Source: Prinia subflava
Taxonomy: Eukaryota; Chordata; Aves; Passeriformes; Cisticolidae
DNA length: 64,000 nt
Direction: 5' to 3'
Assembly (NCBI RefSeq): GCF_021018805.1
Contig: NC_086266.1
Coordinates: 2,604,001 to 2,668,000 of the forward strand
The notes beneath the pieces were generated by a model. It worked only from the letters and a program-made list of their open reading frames with translations. It was not told the DNA's origin and did no database searches. Made by a program: the position numbers and the translations under genes. Shown here piece by piece: positions 11,538-23,729 of the stretch (position 1 is its first letter; each line of letters begins with the position of its first letter).

Positions 11538-14500
11538 CTGCAATACACAAGAGACAGTTGTTTCAGGCAGTGGTACAGAAATGGAGGTGTTACCACGATC
11601 TCCCACTCAGAAGCAGCAATTTGGTGAATTCTGAAGAGTTGTGCGCATGAGCGCGTGGTCCTTAAGAAAGAATTTAAACAACAATATATTGTAACAAACT
11701 AAATTAGATTATCCATGCTGGAAGTCTACCACAGGATGGTATGAGTGCCTGCCAGTAGTCCTCCTTTAACTCTGATGATCTGCACTGTCAGTTTTTGAGA
11801 TTAGGTTTGCTGACTGCATGATTTAAATGGCTGGCAATGAAATCTTGCATTGCTTTTCCACGCTGTACTCCTTCCCAGACATGAAGGGCTAGACTGGATC
11901 TTTCCAGACAAGAAGACCTTTCTTGCTCTTTGCCCCACCCTCTAGCTTCTGTTACTGACCCTGCAGCAGTTTTGGCCCTCTGCTCATCCTGCTGCAGCTG
12001 CAGACCCCAGAGGATGAGGATGGGATGGGAGCGGGGGAGGAAGAGGAGAGAGACAACACAGCAGGAAAATCAGACCTTGGAGACGGGAACCTCTGAGGGG
12101 GAAGAATCCCAACCCTGGCATTCCTAGTCAGGAAGGGTTAACAGGAGGTCACTGAACAGAGAGCCCCAGTTAGGAAGAGACACACCAGTTTACTTGATGT
12201 CATGTGTTAGATGCTCTCTGGGTGAAAGACTAATCCTGTTAGGGCCAACAGACCTTTCCTAATTGCTGTCAATGGAGAACTGAATTGTGTTCTGTATTCT
12301 CCCACAGCTCTTTGTGCTCGCTGGGGCACTGGCATTCCCACACATACAACACTTACACTATATTTAGGCAAGTGGGAACCTGCTCTCAGCTAAAGCCCCT
12401 CAGAGCTCAGATAACAACCAACAATCACAGTAAGGAATGGCTGAGCCCTCACATTCTCACCCTGTCTGCAATCCAGTGCACTGAGCCAGCCAGCACTGCC
12501 TTGGCTGCACTTCAGGAGAGCAGATGCTGGCTACAAAATCATTATCAGTACTTTCTTCAGCGAGTAAGTGCTGCTTTGAGGTCTTCTATCCAAGTATTGA
12601 CAGCCTGACCCTGGTCAGCTTGGGAGCTGCAGCAGTATCAGAGCACAAAGTGATTTGGCTGGAGGCATAATGAGAGCTCAGGGCTAGCACCAGCACTGTT
12701 CAGATGCTGCAGCCAGCAGCTACTTCTAATCTTCCTTTCTCTGTCTTTCATTCCCCTCCTCCTGTGTAAAATCAATACATTTTGAAATGAAATGATGCAC
12801 TATCTCGCTTGCATTCTAGAGATCTCATTCTAGGCTCAAATAAAAAATAATTGCTTTAAACACTGAGAATTCACCTTAAAGCCTTATTTCAGGTTAACAT
12901 TGCTTGAAAAAGCTACAAGCACTGAAGCCACTTAATAAATTAATGTGTGAGAGAACGGGTCTTGCCCCCTACAGAGCTGATAGTTTTCTACTGCAGGGAA
13001 GAAGTCCTGCTTCCTTCAGAAGCATGAAAAAAATATTATGATCTTGTGAAGTCAGTGGAGAGTTTGATGTTATAGATGGTGAACAACACCATTTTAGGTG
13101 ATCCAACACAAACCATCCCATGGGCTTTGGGAAATCTCTAGTTTAATTTGGCCTGCTACAGATGCAGATTTATGCCAAATTCCATCTATCCTCCCCACAA
13201 TCTCAACTCCATGGACCAGGGGGAAATTCCACCAGAGGTACATGGCAGCATGTTCCTGCTTCCCTTTTCAAACCAGATCAGCTTGGCAGGTCACAGTTCT
13301 GCCGTTCTCCCTCTTGCTATGCATTTTTATTTTAATGCCACATCTTTTGTCAGGCTGACAAAGAAAGGCTTCTGTCTGCTGCTCTGAGCCAGCTGGACAT
13401 GAGTCAAGTTCAAACTGGGAGCGTGCAGGCAGGCTCAGAGGAGCACAAAACCTGAGCTGACAGCCGTGGACAAGGGGTGGCTGCACAGCTCCTACAACGT
13501 GGAGGAAATTTATGGTGACTGCATGGGCATGACCTAAGAAACATTTATGACAGCAGGAAGACCCAGAGGTAACTGGTATTGGGACACAGTTTTATATCCA
13601 TCACAGGACAGGTCATCAAGGGCACATTTTTATGCAAGACACACCCTGTGATTCAGAAGACAACAGAAACAATCAGAGCTGACCACAAAAACCCACAAAA
13701 GTGACAATCTGGTTGGTTTTTTCCTGTTTTGTTTTTTTTTTACAGAACTAGATTTTTATCTTATGGTTTCTTTGCAGGTTTGTGGGGTTTTTGGTTTTGG
13801 CATTGTTCTTATTTCCACAGAAAGGGGGGAAATCTCATCTTTTACAATGAACTGACTGCCCAAGCTCCTGAGGGAGAGGCCAAATGATGGCCTGGGACTC
13901 ACAGCAGAGTCTGGGGTTTGCACTGTCCTTTTTGCTGTCACGGGACAGTTTTGAACCCGCAGTCCACAGGCTGGTGCACCAGAGGTGAGACAGCAAAGGT
14001 GGACAGGAGATCACCATGGAGAAAGGGGTGAGTCCTGTTCCACACAACTAGATAAAGGGGCTTTGAATTATTTGAGAAGTGCAGATGACATCTACTAAAA
14101 CAATTACAGCCAGTTTTCATGAAACACTGTCACATTTCTCACATCAAAGTGTCTTGAACACATCCTTTTTTAAAGAGAATCCCTCATGTGGTATGATGAC
14201 GACCTGTGGAGTACTACAACAATTCTCATACACTTTTTGCTACACCATGAATTTTTCAAGTTGCAATTCGTGTTTAAGCATGCAACTTTAAATCAAGTAC
14301 TTAATTAAAAATGAGGTATCTTTCCAGAAAATACATAAAGGCAGACATGCTATAGCATGTAGGAAACTCTGATCTCTCTCCAATGGTTTATAATAGTTAA
14401 ATGAAATTTGAAGTAACATGAACTTTGCATTCCCTGTAACATGTCTGCAGGTTGTGAAGCAAGATATGAAAGAACAGGTCACAACCTTAAATGTCTTACT

Positions 14501-16863
14501 CTTGTGAGAAACCCTTATTCATGCATCCAGCCCCAGTAAAGTCAAAGGGACTGCTCATCTGAATAAAGAGTATTCCTATATGGCTTTGCAGAATTGGGTT
14601 TATTTGATCGTAAATCAAAATGAGAACAAAGAAGAGAGTAGGGAGGAAAATGCAGAAAGAGAGTCAGCAGGTTTTTTCTCATCCAGCTCTAGGACTGATA
14701 ACAGCAGTGGCTGGGTACATTTTCTGTCTGCTGGCTGAATGCCTGAGCTATTTTGATTTAATACCAAGTAGAACATTTAACAACTCCACAACACACAGGG
14801 CTAATTACAAGATTATCACCATCTCTTCCTCCTATCAGGGCATCCTTCTGCATTCCCACTGTAACATTCTGCATTACATTTGACAGGGAATCGCTTTCAC
14901 ATTTTGTGAAAATGGATGCAGCTATGGAAAAAATCCAAAATGACTGCACTGCTACTAAATTAATCAATGTGAACAAAGACAAGAAGCAGTGGGGAGGACT
15001 GGACAGAACTTCTATTATTGTTCCTCGTCCAGGGATGGATCATTATGACCCACCATTCAAACATAAAACTCTATAAATCTCAAGCTCAGTTTCTCTAAAT
15101 CAGTGGAAATTTGCCACTGACATTAATGGGAGTAAGATCAAACTGCATACAGCAAGCACATTTGTCAGGACAAGTCGGCCATCTGATATCTCACTATAAT
15201 TTAAGAGAATGAGCCAACTCATGATGAGACTATTTCCTAGTTAGGCTCTGCACCTCTAGTGTCAAAGGAAGCTTCCTCAGCGATTTGTGTAAGCCCAAAG
15301 CTGGAATCTGAATAATTACATTGTCATGGGGAAGTTCACAGCTGGCCAACAATAGACCAAATTTATCCCTTAGCTATATCCCAGCCACTATACTTGATAT
15401 AACCCAGTCATAAACTGCTTGCCAAAACTCCTTTGAAATGACTGTGGTAAAGACTTATATTTTGTTGTTAGGAATGAACAAACAGATTTGCAATCCAATC
15501 ATAGGAGAGTCAAGGTCGTGGCTTTCAGTGGACATCTCCTAACTGGACTCCCCACATAAACATAACATCTACTGTTTGCTTATTCTCCTAGCTAGGATTT
15601 TAATAGTTTTAATCACGTTGACAGAGCAGTCTGAAAATAACCTCGATGCTCTACGAGAGGCTGAAACTGTGAACGAATTTGCAGACTTAAAAGCTCTCAT
15701 CACTTGGGGTTTGTGTTCGCTAAATTATTTGCCAGCTGCTCTGATAACCCCATGTTCAGCGTGTGTTACACATCCCCCTCTGTGCCTGACAAGAGAAGAT
15801 ATGCATTGGCTACAGCGACCAGCAAGCAGATTTGGTCTGTTTGCTCAAGCTGTCACAGTTGTGCTCTTAGATGAGGTGGTTCTGGGTCCAAATCCACAGA
15901 GCACAGGGAAAGCTATGCCGCAGGAACCCTCTTATTAGAAGGTAAATATGAGCCGAGGCACAGACCTCTTGTTGAACACAGCATAAAAAGGGTCCTGGTT
16001 TATTCCTCCTCATGGCTTGGTCATCTTAACACCAACCATTCACTGACTCTGACTGCAGCAAGCTCCTGCTGCAGGTTTTCCTTCTGACTGCTGGTTATTT
16101 CCTGCTAAACTATGACTGCAGGGATCAGTGTGGAGGCTGTGACTGCAGCTTTTACCCAGCTGGACTGTGACTGCAGGGAGTAGTGTGCAGGCTGTGATTG
16201 CAGCTTTTACCCAGCTGGACTGTGACTGCAGGGAGTAGTGTGCAGGCTGTGATTGCAGCTTTTACCCAGCCAGACTGTGACTGCAGGGATCAGTGTGGAG
16301 GCCGTGACTGCAGCTTTTACCCAGCTGGACTGTGACTGCAGGGAGTAGTGTGCAGGCTGTGATTGCAGCTTTTACCCAGCTGGACTGTGACTGCAGGGAG
16401 TAGTGTGCAGGCTGTGATTGCAGCTTTTACCCAGCCAGACTGTGACTGCAGGGAGTAGTGTGCAGGCTGTGACTGCAGGATTTTACCCAGCCAGACTGTG
16501 ACTGCAAGGATTAGTGTGCAGGCTGTGATTGCAGCTTTTACCCAGCCAGACTGTCACTGCAGGTTTCAACAACAGGCTCTGACTGCAGACCCAGACTGAT
16601 CTCGCAGCAGGGATTCTGTCTCCCCAGGATCCTGCCTCATGATTCTCTCCTTCATGCTCCCCAAAGTTCCTCCCCCATGATAATCCTCCCTTCACCACCC
16701 AACCCCCTCTTTTATCTCACTCATCCTGTTATTGGTTATTACATCCTCACATTGATTAATTAAGCTGTTACTCCTCAAGGGGTGAGGTCACCTGCATTCC
16801 CTTCTCCCACAGGCTAAAGCCAGGGGGCTGAAAGGGGCACAGAACAAGCAGAGAGGGCGGCAC
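11538..16863 (-). other. AFF2: AFF2 intron 20
   Basis: A 5.3-kb intron between the last two coding exons, with a weak GTGCCG donor and a TTGCAG acceptor. Apart from the 55-bp minisatellite at its 5' end (about 16095-16570) it holds no feature I can name. Open frames of 60-120 codons at 13098, 13756, 14620 and 15576 show no family resemblance. Confidence 0.85.
16095..16570. repeat. 55-bp minisatellite, about 8 copies
   Basis: The phrase GACTGTGACTGCAGGGAG recurs at steps of 55, 55, 55, 55, 55, 56 and 55 bases from 16161 to 16547, with an earlier degenerate copy near 16106. Each unit continues TAGTGTGCAGGCTGTG, GATTGCAGC and TTTTACCCAGC. Within a unit the TGTGACTGCAG and CTGTGATTGCAG parts resemble each other, so the 55-mer probably arose from a roughly 28-bp half-unit. 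Degenerate related phrases extend on both sides (about 16040 and 16600). It lies about 300 bases inside intron 20 from exon 20. Confidence 0.9.
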
Positions 16864-17078
16864 CTTTGTTCTCCTTGGCCAGCTTGTCAGCCATGTCCCA
16901 GTGCTCGTAGCTGCGCAGGACGTTGTTGGTGATGTTGACGTGGCTGGCTGCCATGTGGTGGATGCGCTGGGGGATGGTGATGGTCCCCGCCGAGGACGAG
17001 CCGGCGCTGCCCGTGCCGCTCCCGGCAGAGCCCACGGGGGACGGGCTCAGGGACATGGGCGAGGGGGTTTCTGTGCTC
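16864..17078 (-). CDS. AFF2: AFF2 exon 20: [17 protein letters not shown] segment
   Basis: One incoming base, 71 codons and one outgoing base. It begins [17 protein letters not shown], passes a Gly/Ser/Ala-rich loop ([13 protein letters not shown]) and then the conserved [19 protein letters not shown]. It ends with [12 protein letters not shown] followed by ADKLAKENK. The acceptor follows a CTCTCCCCCC tract and CTGCAG. The donor reads AAAG-GTGCCG, which lacks the usual A at +4 and G at +5. Failure to splice would add about sixteen residues before a stop near 16814. The exon is strongly GC-rich at the third codon position, unlike its AT-rich flanks. Confidence 0.96.
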
Positions 17079-17117
17079 CTGCAGGGGGGAGAGAGACAGA
17101 GTGAGTCCCCTTCATTG

Positions 17118-17230
17118 CATTTTTATTTTTTCTTCTACTTATTTTACATTAAAAGACATTTTCTTATGCTGTTAGCAGTAACTATGTTCTTCACTGCCAT
17201 CCCAAATTTAGGTCTCCACCCCAGTCAAGG
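17118..17230 (+). repeat. Dispersed repeat, copy 1 of a pair
   Basis: Contains ACATTAAAAGACATTTTCTT followed by a degenerate stretch ending in GTTCTTCA, shared in direct orientation with 23383-23480. The two copies align over about 90-100 bases with scattered substitutions and one small gap. Strand given is arbitrary. The family is unknown to me; an old interspersed element or a segmental duplication would both fit. Confidence 0.6.
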
Positions 17231-17864
17231 GAGAGTGTGCAGCAGTACCTCCTGACTTCATGAGAAAGGACAGCTTATAAACTGGGAATGACTGAAAATA
17301 AAAAGGGATTTAATTATCCCTTTAAATGAGCCTGTTACTTAAAAAAAAAATCTATCATAAGAATAGAGCAATCTTTCAGAGAAAGAAGCATCTCATAGCT
17401 GTAATGATTTTTCTACCTGCTGCCAGACGCTGCAATGGCAGTTAGAAAACACTCAATGTGCAATATTGGCTTATTATCAAGGTATTTTCTGGAAACCACA
17501 ATGACAGTTTGCTCCAAAAACAGCCACCACAATAAGTAAAGAGCAAGTCTTAAAAGCACCCTGCAGAGCAGTATTAGGACCTGAGGGTACTGAAGGATTA
17601 TGAATATCTCCATAGGATTCTTTCAGGCTATGGAGATTTGTTCTAATTGCCTACAGTTCATCCACACAGCTCTGCACAGCGCAGTGTTTTAAGTTACCTA
17701 CTTTGTGAGGCACTAATGTTCTAATATAGATTTTCCTTTAATTCTAACACCATCAATTAGGAATCACCTGCTGGCTGCAGGCAGTGCAGCGGTCAGCACA
17801 GCACGCTCTTGTTTAGAGCTGCGTAGTGCTGAATGCTCACAGAACAGCTATTCTCTTTGAAAAT

Positions 17865-18352
17865 TTATAGGATCATGGAACTGTTCAGGTTCCACGGAAA
17901 GGAAAATACCTTTAAGATCATCGAGTTGAATCATTAATCCAAAACTATCAAGTCCACCAGTAGCCCATGTCTCCACATGCCATGTCTACACTTTTAAATA
18001 CCTCCAGGGAAGGCAACTCAACCAAGTCCCTGGGCAGCCTCTTCCAGTGTTTGATGACCCTTTTTGGTGAAAAAATAATTCCTAATCTCCAATCTAAACC
18101 TCCCCTGGTACAACCCGAGGCTATTTCCTCTTGTCCCATCACTTGTTACTTGGGAGAAGTAAGAAGAGCCACCCTTCAGCAGATCCACACTCCTGCCCAG
18201 CTTGGTGTCATCCACAAACTGACTGAGGGTGCCCTCGATCCCCTTCAAAATCAAAAGGGCTCTGGATCATCAGTAAAGAAATGAAACAGTACCAAGCCCT
18301 GGGGAACACCACTGGTGACCAGCCCAGCTGGATGTAATTACATTCACCCATT
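17865..18352 (-). mobile_element. CR1 LINE 3' fragment
   Basis: The plus strand opens GGATCATGGAACTGTTCAGG, then AAGATCATCGAGTTGAATCA, and later AATACCTCCAGGGAAGGCAA, CTAAACCTCCCCTGG and CCTGGGGAACACCACTGGTG. These are hallmark phrases of avian CR1 read in the antisense direction. The minus strand therefore carries the element, and a short frame there reads FVDDTKLGRSVDLLKG, a relic of the end of its reverse transcriptase ORF. A stretch around 18150-18180 joins parts that are normally further apart, indicating an internal deletion. It is 5'-truncated, as CR1 copies usually are, and inactive. Confidence 0.9.
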
Positions 18353-21300
18353 TGGAAGCACTTGCCTAAACAAAAGCATTTTATTTGCTGTGGAATACAC
18401 TTGAGCTGCATTGCCAAACACTGCTGGCACTCTCTGCATGAAGCAAAGAGACCAAAACTCTCCAGACAGGGATGTTGCAACCCTCCCTGGACATGCAGCT
18501 GTAGATGCAACAGCATTAAGCTCAGTCACGGAGCCTGATCCCAAGCCCAGGACAGAAGAGCTTGGCCTCTTGGCTTTAAAGGCCACTGTCAACGGCCCTG
18601 CCTGGGCACAGACCTGCTGACACCTCAGAAGTGCTGCAGGACAGACTGACACAATGGCACAGCCTTGGGCTGAAAGGCATTGATGGCAACAGCTTTTGCT
18701 GCAGATTTTCCAGTGCTGCTCTGCTATTGCCTGTGCTCAACAACAGGCTCCTGTGATACATTCTTCTTCCAGAGCTGATCACATTGATTTGGCAGCTTGT
18801 AGCTTTTTACCCAGCTTATGGGTTAGAGTTTAAGCATGTCCTAATGCACAAACGCTTTCTTTTTTAAGTCTCAAAACATCCTGGTTACCTGACTTGCCAC
18901 AGTGTCTTTATTGCACAGAAGAGCTGAACTATACTAGATTAGGTCTGGGAGCAGTTAAAAATGATAAGTATCTGAGGAGACCAAGAGTATTTTGTTAGAG
19001 CCACTTACAACCAGCTGACGCACTTCTGCCAAATAAAGCACATTGTTCATTGGATTTACCCTGTTGTGCACAGCCATTATTACTGTGGTGAGTCTACTAA
19101 ATCTCTGTATTTTGTGCTTTCTGTCGCTAGAGGTGGGAAACATTTCTGTAATGAAACCAGGGAAAATTTGTTTCATTGCCAGGATGGAACCCGGGCCAAC
19201 TTTGTGGAGGTTCACAACCCTTTCAAACGAGTAGGCAGAAATTCCAGTGAGCCAAGCTGTGATTTTTGATGGATCTGAGATCCTGACTAGACTACACTCC
19301 ATGGCAATGGATAAGCTTTGCTTTGTTCAAAATAATATCTGAGATTACCCCACTGTCCCCCCATCCTGCACCAGGCTGCTGCTCCATCTCCAGTGATGCT
19401 ACACACCGGAGAGCGTTTGGACTTTTTTTCTGTGGTGTGTGAATTCTCTTCCCCCCTGACACAAATTTGCAGGGGATTAAGAGAAAACTGTAGAGCAGGT
19501 AGCCCTGAGGAAGGCAGAGCACAAGGCCTGTGACAAACCCTGGGGCCACTGGGAGCCACCTGAGATAGACAGCAGCTCCCAGCCAGCTGGAGAGCTGTTT
19601 TCTTCTGAGACTCCACACAGAGGGGACACAAGACCCGAGTGTGGACTGTGGTCTTTGTGTGTTGGGTCACGGGTGTCACAATAATGCTGTTATAACAAGG
19701 CCTTGTCACTCAGTTACTCTCACATGCCAAGTGCTTCCTGCTCTGAATAAAAGAAAGAGATGTGCACTTTCAGAGCTTTCCTTCCTCATCTCCAAAGTTA
19801 GTGGGAAGAGACTGATCAGCTGGGTGTTATGTTAGAAGTGAGGCTGACCTGAAGGGTTTCTGCTGCCTACTTTGTGGCCAGACAAGAATTTTCTCCTCCA
19901 GTCAAAACCCACTTATTCTCAATCCTGGACACCTAATGGCTTCTTTAAATGGCGAGGGAGATGTCATCACCTGCAGAGCACACACTTCATAGGGGTCTAT
20001 TATAGGACAGGAATAAAAGGATAACTTCTGCTCCATGAAATGTTTATGTGCAAACCCCTTCTTCAGGAACAAAAGAGATGTTATGCTCCAGTGGTCTATT
20101 TAATCACTAAAACTTTATGTTAACATTTATGTATTTTTATTACAATACAAGTTTTCACCGACACTTAAATGCCTGGAAAAACTGGCACATAATGAATAAT
20201 TTAATTTAGTAGTTGCTTTTCCAGTGTTAAAATACCTTTTCAGTTTTTATTTAAAGTGGCTTCTTATTTCATCATTTTAGTTTGTGTTACAATCTATAAT
20301 TGCTCTATACATACTATTCAAAATAATTTTCAGTATTTGGGGTGTGTATATACCCATATCTATACCCCAAAATATTTTGAATTATCTGAGGCAATATTTC
20401 ACTTAAAGCGAAATGTTGGAATTTTTGGTTTTGCACTGATTGAGAACAAATTCTGTTTGAAAACTTCAGTTTCTTTGTGTGCTAATGTTCAACCTCTCCT
20501 TTGTTTCCTTAGAATGCCTAATAGTAATTTCCTTTTCTGAACCACCAGAAAGAAACCATTAACAAGAATAATTTTCACCTAGAATTTAGCCTACTCAAAT
20601 AAAGATGAAAAAAAAAGTGAAGTCCTTCACCTTAGTTTTATTTGAATCTAGATGTGTGAGCAGGACAAAGAAACAGTAGAAATGTGTCAGCTGGCAACAG
20701 CCATTGCAAGATAAAGGCAAGGATGCAGCAGCAATGCATCTCCACTGAACAGCAGATCACAGCTGCATCACCCTGGCTTCATATCTGAGGTGAGAGTGTT
20801 TTAACGTTAATATGAAGCCACTGATAATTGGCTGACTAAGTGCCTTCACATTTTCGCCACTATTATACCTTCAGTTTTATTAAACAGCACTTACCATATA
20901 TCAATGAAATATTCATTGGTGTTTCATTGCTGAACGAATCATTGAAAAATCATTGAAATGAAGGTTAACTTTACTTTGGCTTCCTAAAGTGACGTGGTAC
21001 TTGCCAGCTAATTAACTGATATTTTTATGGCCTTCATTTGGCTTGAGAAGTAAACCGTCCAAAAATTCAGCACAGACCCACCATGCCTGATTTCAGATTT
21101 AAGGGGGCTTTGCACAGATGAAGATGGGATTCAGCTCTTCCTTCCTACCCACACTGGATGGCAAACAGGGGGATCTGTTAATAAAACTGCTAATTAATCC
21201 AGTGGGATTAATCCACCCCCACGAGCCCAAGGCAGCTGTATGATCAATTCTGTACTCAGAAGAACAGTTTCTATATGATACATGTTTGAAATAAACCTGC

Positions 21301-21430
21301 AGCTCCCAAAACACTGATCCCATGCCTTGTCCTTTGCCTTTAGAGGCACAAAACCACTTCCCCTCCTCTTGGAACCACTTGTTCCCAGACAGAAGTGCTC
21401 AGCAGAAAATACTCAGCAGAAAATACTCAC

Positions 21431-21480
21431 TTTCCATTGCCGCCCCAAGGTGAGGGGGCCTGTGAGGCTTTTGAAGAGTT
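21431..21480 (-). CDS. AFF2: AFF2 exon 19: 50-base microexon-like exon, SQAPSPWGGNGK
   Basis: Sixteen codons plus AA: NSSKASQAPSPWGGNG, with the split AA+G making Lys. The acceptor is GTACTTACAG and the donor GTGAGT. It corresponds to the NASKVAQIPSPW segment of AFF2 and to the NSSKAAQAPSPW segment of AFF3, as I remember them. It encodes the exposed proline-rich loop within the C-terminal domain. Skipping it would shift the frame, because 50 is not a multiple of three. Phase agrees on both sides. Confidence 0.94.
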
Positions 21481-23382
21481 CTGTAAGTACAAAAGCAAAA
21501 TGTAAATACAGGTGATGCAAGTACCTGAATACTGATGACACAAGGCTCAACATTCCCCCCTTTCATTGCAAGAGCTGCAGTGCATGGAGCAGAAAAGCTC
21601 TGCACATCGGTCCCATAATTAAGTGGCTGGTGGATGATTGGTAGGTTCCAACCAGTAGCTTGAAAATCATTTGATGAAAGAGGGAATAAATTCCAGTAAA
21701 AGCAGATGTAGGTCACAAAGAAGTGGTTTAATTACCACTGAAAGTTATTCTACAAAGTAAGTTTGTCAGAGTGCAAATGACTGCTTATCTTTAGAGGGAC
21801 CTTCAGTATTTTAATAAGAAACAAAAAAGAATTTGGCTTGATGCTTTAATGACATTGATCCCTCCCAAGTTGCTTAGGGAAGGTGGCTTGGGATTCAGAC
21901 ATAAATAGCATAAATAAAATTTTTAGTAAGGATCTGCTTGAATGCCTTTGTTTTTATGTATTTTAGTTGCACAAATTGACTTTCCTTACCTGCTTACTCA
22001 TTCTGCCTTTCACGTCTGTGTAGCACCTTGTAAAACCCTGTACAAAAAGATTGCCGAGCAACAATAAAGCCCAGGTTTTTCCAGTCTTGCTCAGACTGAG
22101 ATCTATCTTAGTTCCCACACCAAGTGGCAGCATCAAGGCTGAGGCTATCTGTGTGTGCCCTCTGCAAACAATCATTCAGCTCCCTTGCTGAGAAGTCAGC
22201 ACGCACAGTGAAAATTCAATCGAGTTTTACAAGTTCTCTGCAAAGTAATACCCACATCATTACACCACTCGTCTGCTCACTGCAATCACTGCTTTGCATG
22301 GGAGGCACACAGGTTCAGGGGAGCACAGACAGCACCCCTGACATCCAAACCACAGCTCACAGCACAACATTTGTGACCAAAGAAACATTTGTGACCACAG
22401 AAAATATTGTCCAAACGACTGGCCTGGCATTCCTGCACAGCAGCCACTGATTCTCACAGAGGATGTGAGCATGACCTGGGGAGTTTCACAGCACAGAGCA
22501 CATGGAGGGTGTGGAGGGAGAGCCTAAACTGCCCTGGAAAGTCTTCAGAAATGGAGAAGAAGCTTTTAATGTTAATTTCTCCTGTCTGCGAATTTTTCCC
22601 AACAGTACCTGTGTCACCATGAGCTCCGTCAGGATTAAGACTAGATCTTAATTGGAAGCAGTTATTTGATAATGAAAATATTTAGCAAAAATATTTCAAT
22701 GACTCCTGACAACACGTTTTCAAAACCATGAAAATCTTCCTCCAACTTTCAGAGGAAATACATCACAGGATGTCATTTTTTCTAATCGTAAAAGGTTTGA
22801 TTTTAATTTTAAAAAAATTATCACTTTAGTGGTGTTTTACTCCAAGTTGCCACTAAATTTCAAAATTTCTTTCATGATTAAATGGCTATTTTCTGCTTTG
22901 AAATGTCAAAAGTATAATTTTGAAGCTTTTAATTGGAAATTAATCAGAACCAGTTCTGTCCACAAATGGTTTCAATTTGGATAAAGTGGCATTTGTGAGG
23001 AAAAATAGAAAGAACAATTTAGCTGAAAAACTCCTCCCCAGCTCTGCTGTAAACAGTGGGCTGCTTTTCACAGTTAAAATTGTGTAAAAGTTTGAATAAC
23101 AACTCTATTCAAACAGTTAATCTGTTTCATTTGTATTACAGATTCTTGCTGGTGCACACAGAGAACACGGTGCAGCAATACAAAACTAACACACAGTTAA
23201 TAGCTCCCATTCTTTTCTTTTCTCCTCCTGTGCTTTTATTACAGAAAGAACCTGAACATATAATCTGTATTCTCTCAAACACTGCTTCTAGCAAATGAGT
23301 TACAGTGCCCATAGCACACACACTGTAACATTAACTGAAACACTTAGCCTATGCCTAGCATCCCTGATTCCTCTATTTTATC

Positions 23383-23480
23383 ACATTTTTATTTTTTCTC
23401 TTATTTTAATTTACATTAAAAGACATTTTCTTACGCTGGGAGTAGTAAATGTGTTCTTCATTTTACCTACTTGTACACCT
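23383..23480 (+). repeat. Dispersed repeat, copy 2 of a pair
   Basis: Direct-orientation partner of 17118-17230: CATTTTTATTTTTTCT, ACATTAAAAGACATTTTCTT and GTTCTTCA occur in the same order and nearly the same spacing. The copies lie in neighbouring introns 6.3 kb apart. Confidence 0.6.
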
Positions 23481-23689
23481 AGGGAAAATAAAGTGGCTTT
23501 AAGGCAAGAGAGTCTCCCCTGCTCCTGCCTTTTTTGGCTTTTAAAGAAATCATTACTTTCTGCAGAAAAGGTTTATTTGTCTAATAATCCTTTTTTTAAG
23601 ATACAATCTACATTCATCCTGGATAAAATCTGAAGCGGCTGGAATACATTTCATGGAAATGCTGAGGTTACAAATGTGTGCAGCTCAAA

Positions 23690-23729
23690 TTTAATTTGAA
23701 AATTTAAATTAATTAAATTTCAAATTAAA
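23690..23729. repeat. AT-rich 40-bp palindrome
   Basis: TTTAATTTGAAAATTTAAAT is followed by its near-perfect reverse complement, with the centre near 23709. It can form a hairpin or cruciform in DNA and a stem in the AFF2 pre-mRNA. Confidence 0.75.

Larger units (their letters stand above)
17079..21430 (-). other. AFF2: AFF2 intron 19
   Basis: A 4.35-kb intron with GTGAGT donor and CTGCAG acceptor. It holds one copy of a dispersed repeat (17118-17230) and the CR1 fragment (17865-18352). The remaining 18353-21430 shows nothing I can identify; short open frames at 18344-18782 and 19287-19709 match no family known to me. Confidence 0.85.

Noticed and set aside
10994..11596. Minus-strand 200-codon frame resembling a membrane protein
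   Set aside because: The AFF2 terminal exon occupies the same bases in another frame, with matching phase and splice acceptor; no family matches the decoy.
15576..15938. Plus-strand 120-codon frame containing MHWLQRP, briefly considered as an AFF C-terminus (HWLR)
   Set aside because: Wrong strand and no surrounding AFF similarity; the true C-terminus lies at 11416-11537.
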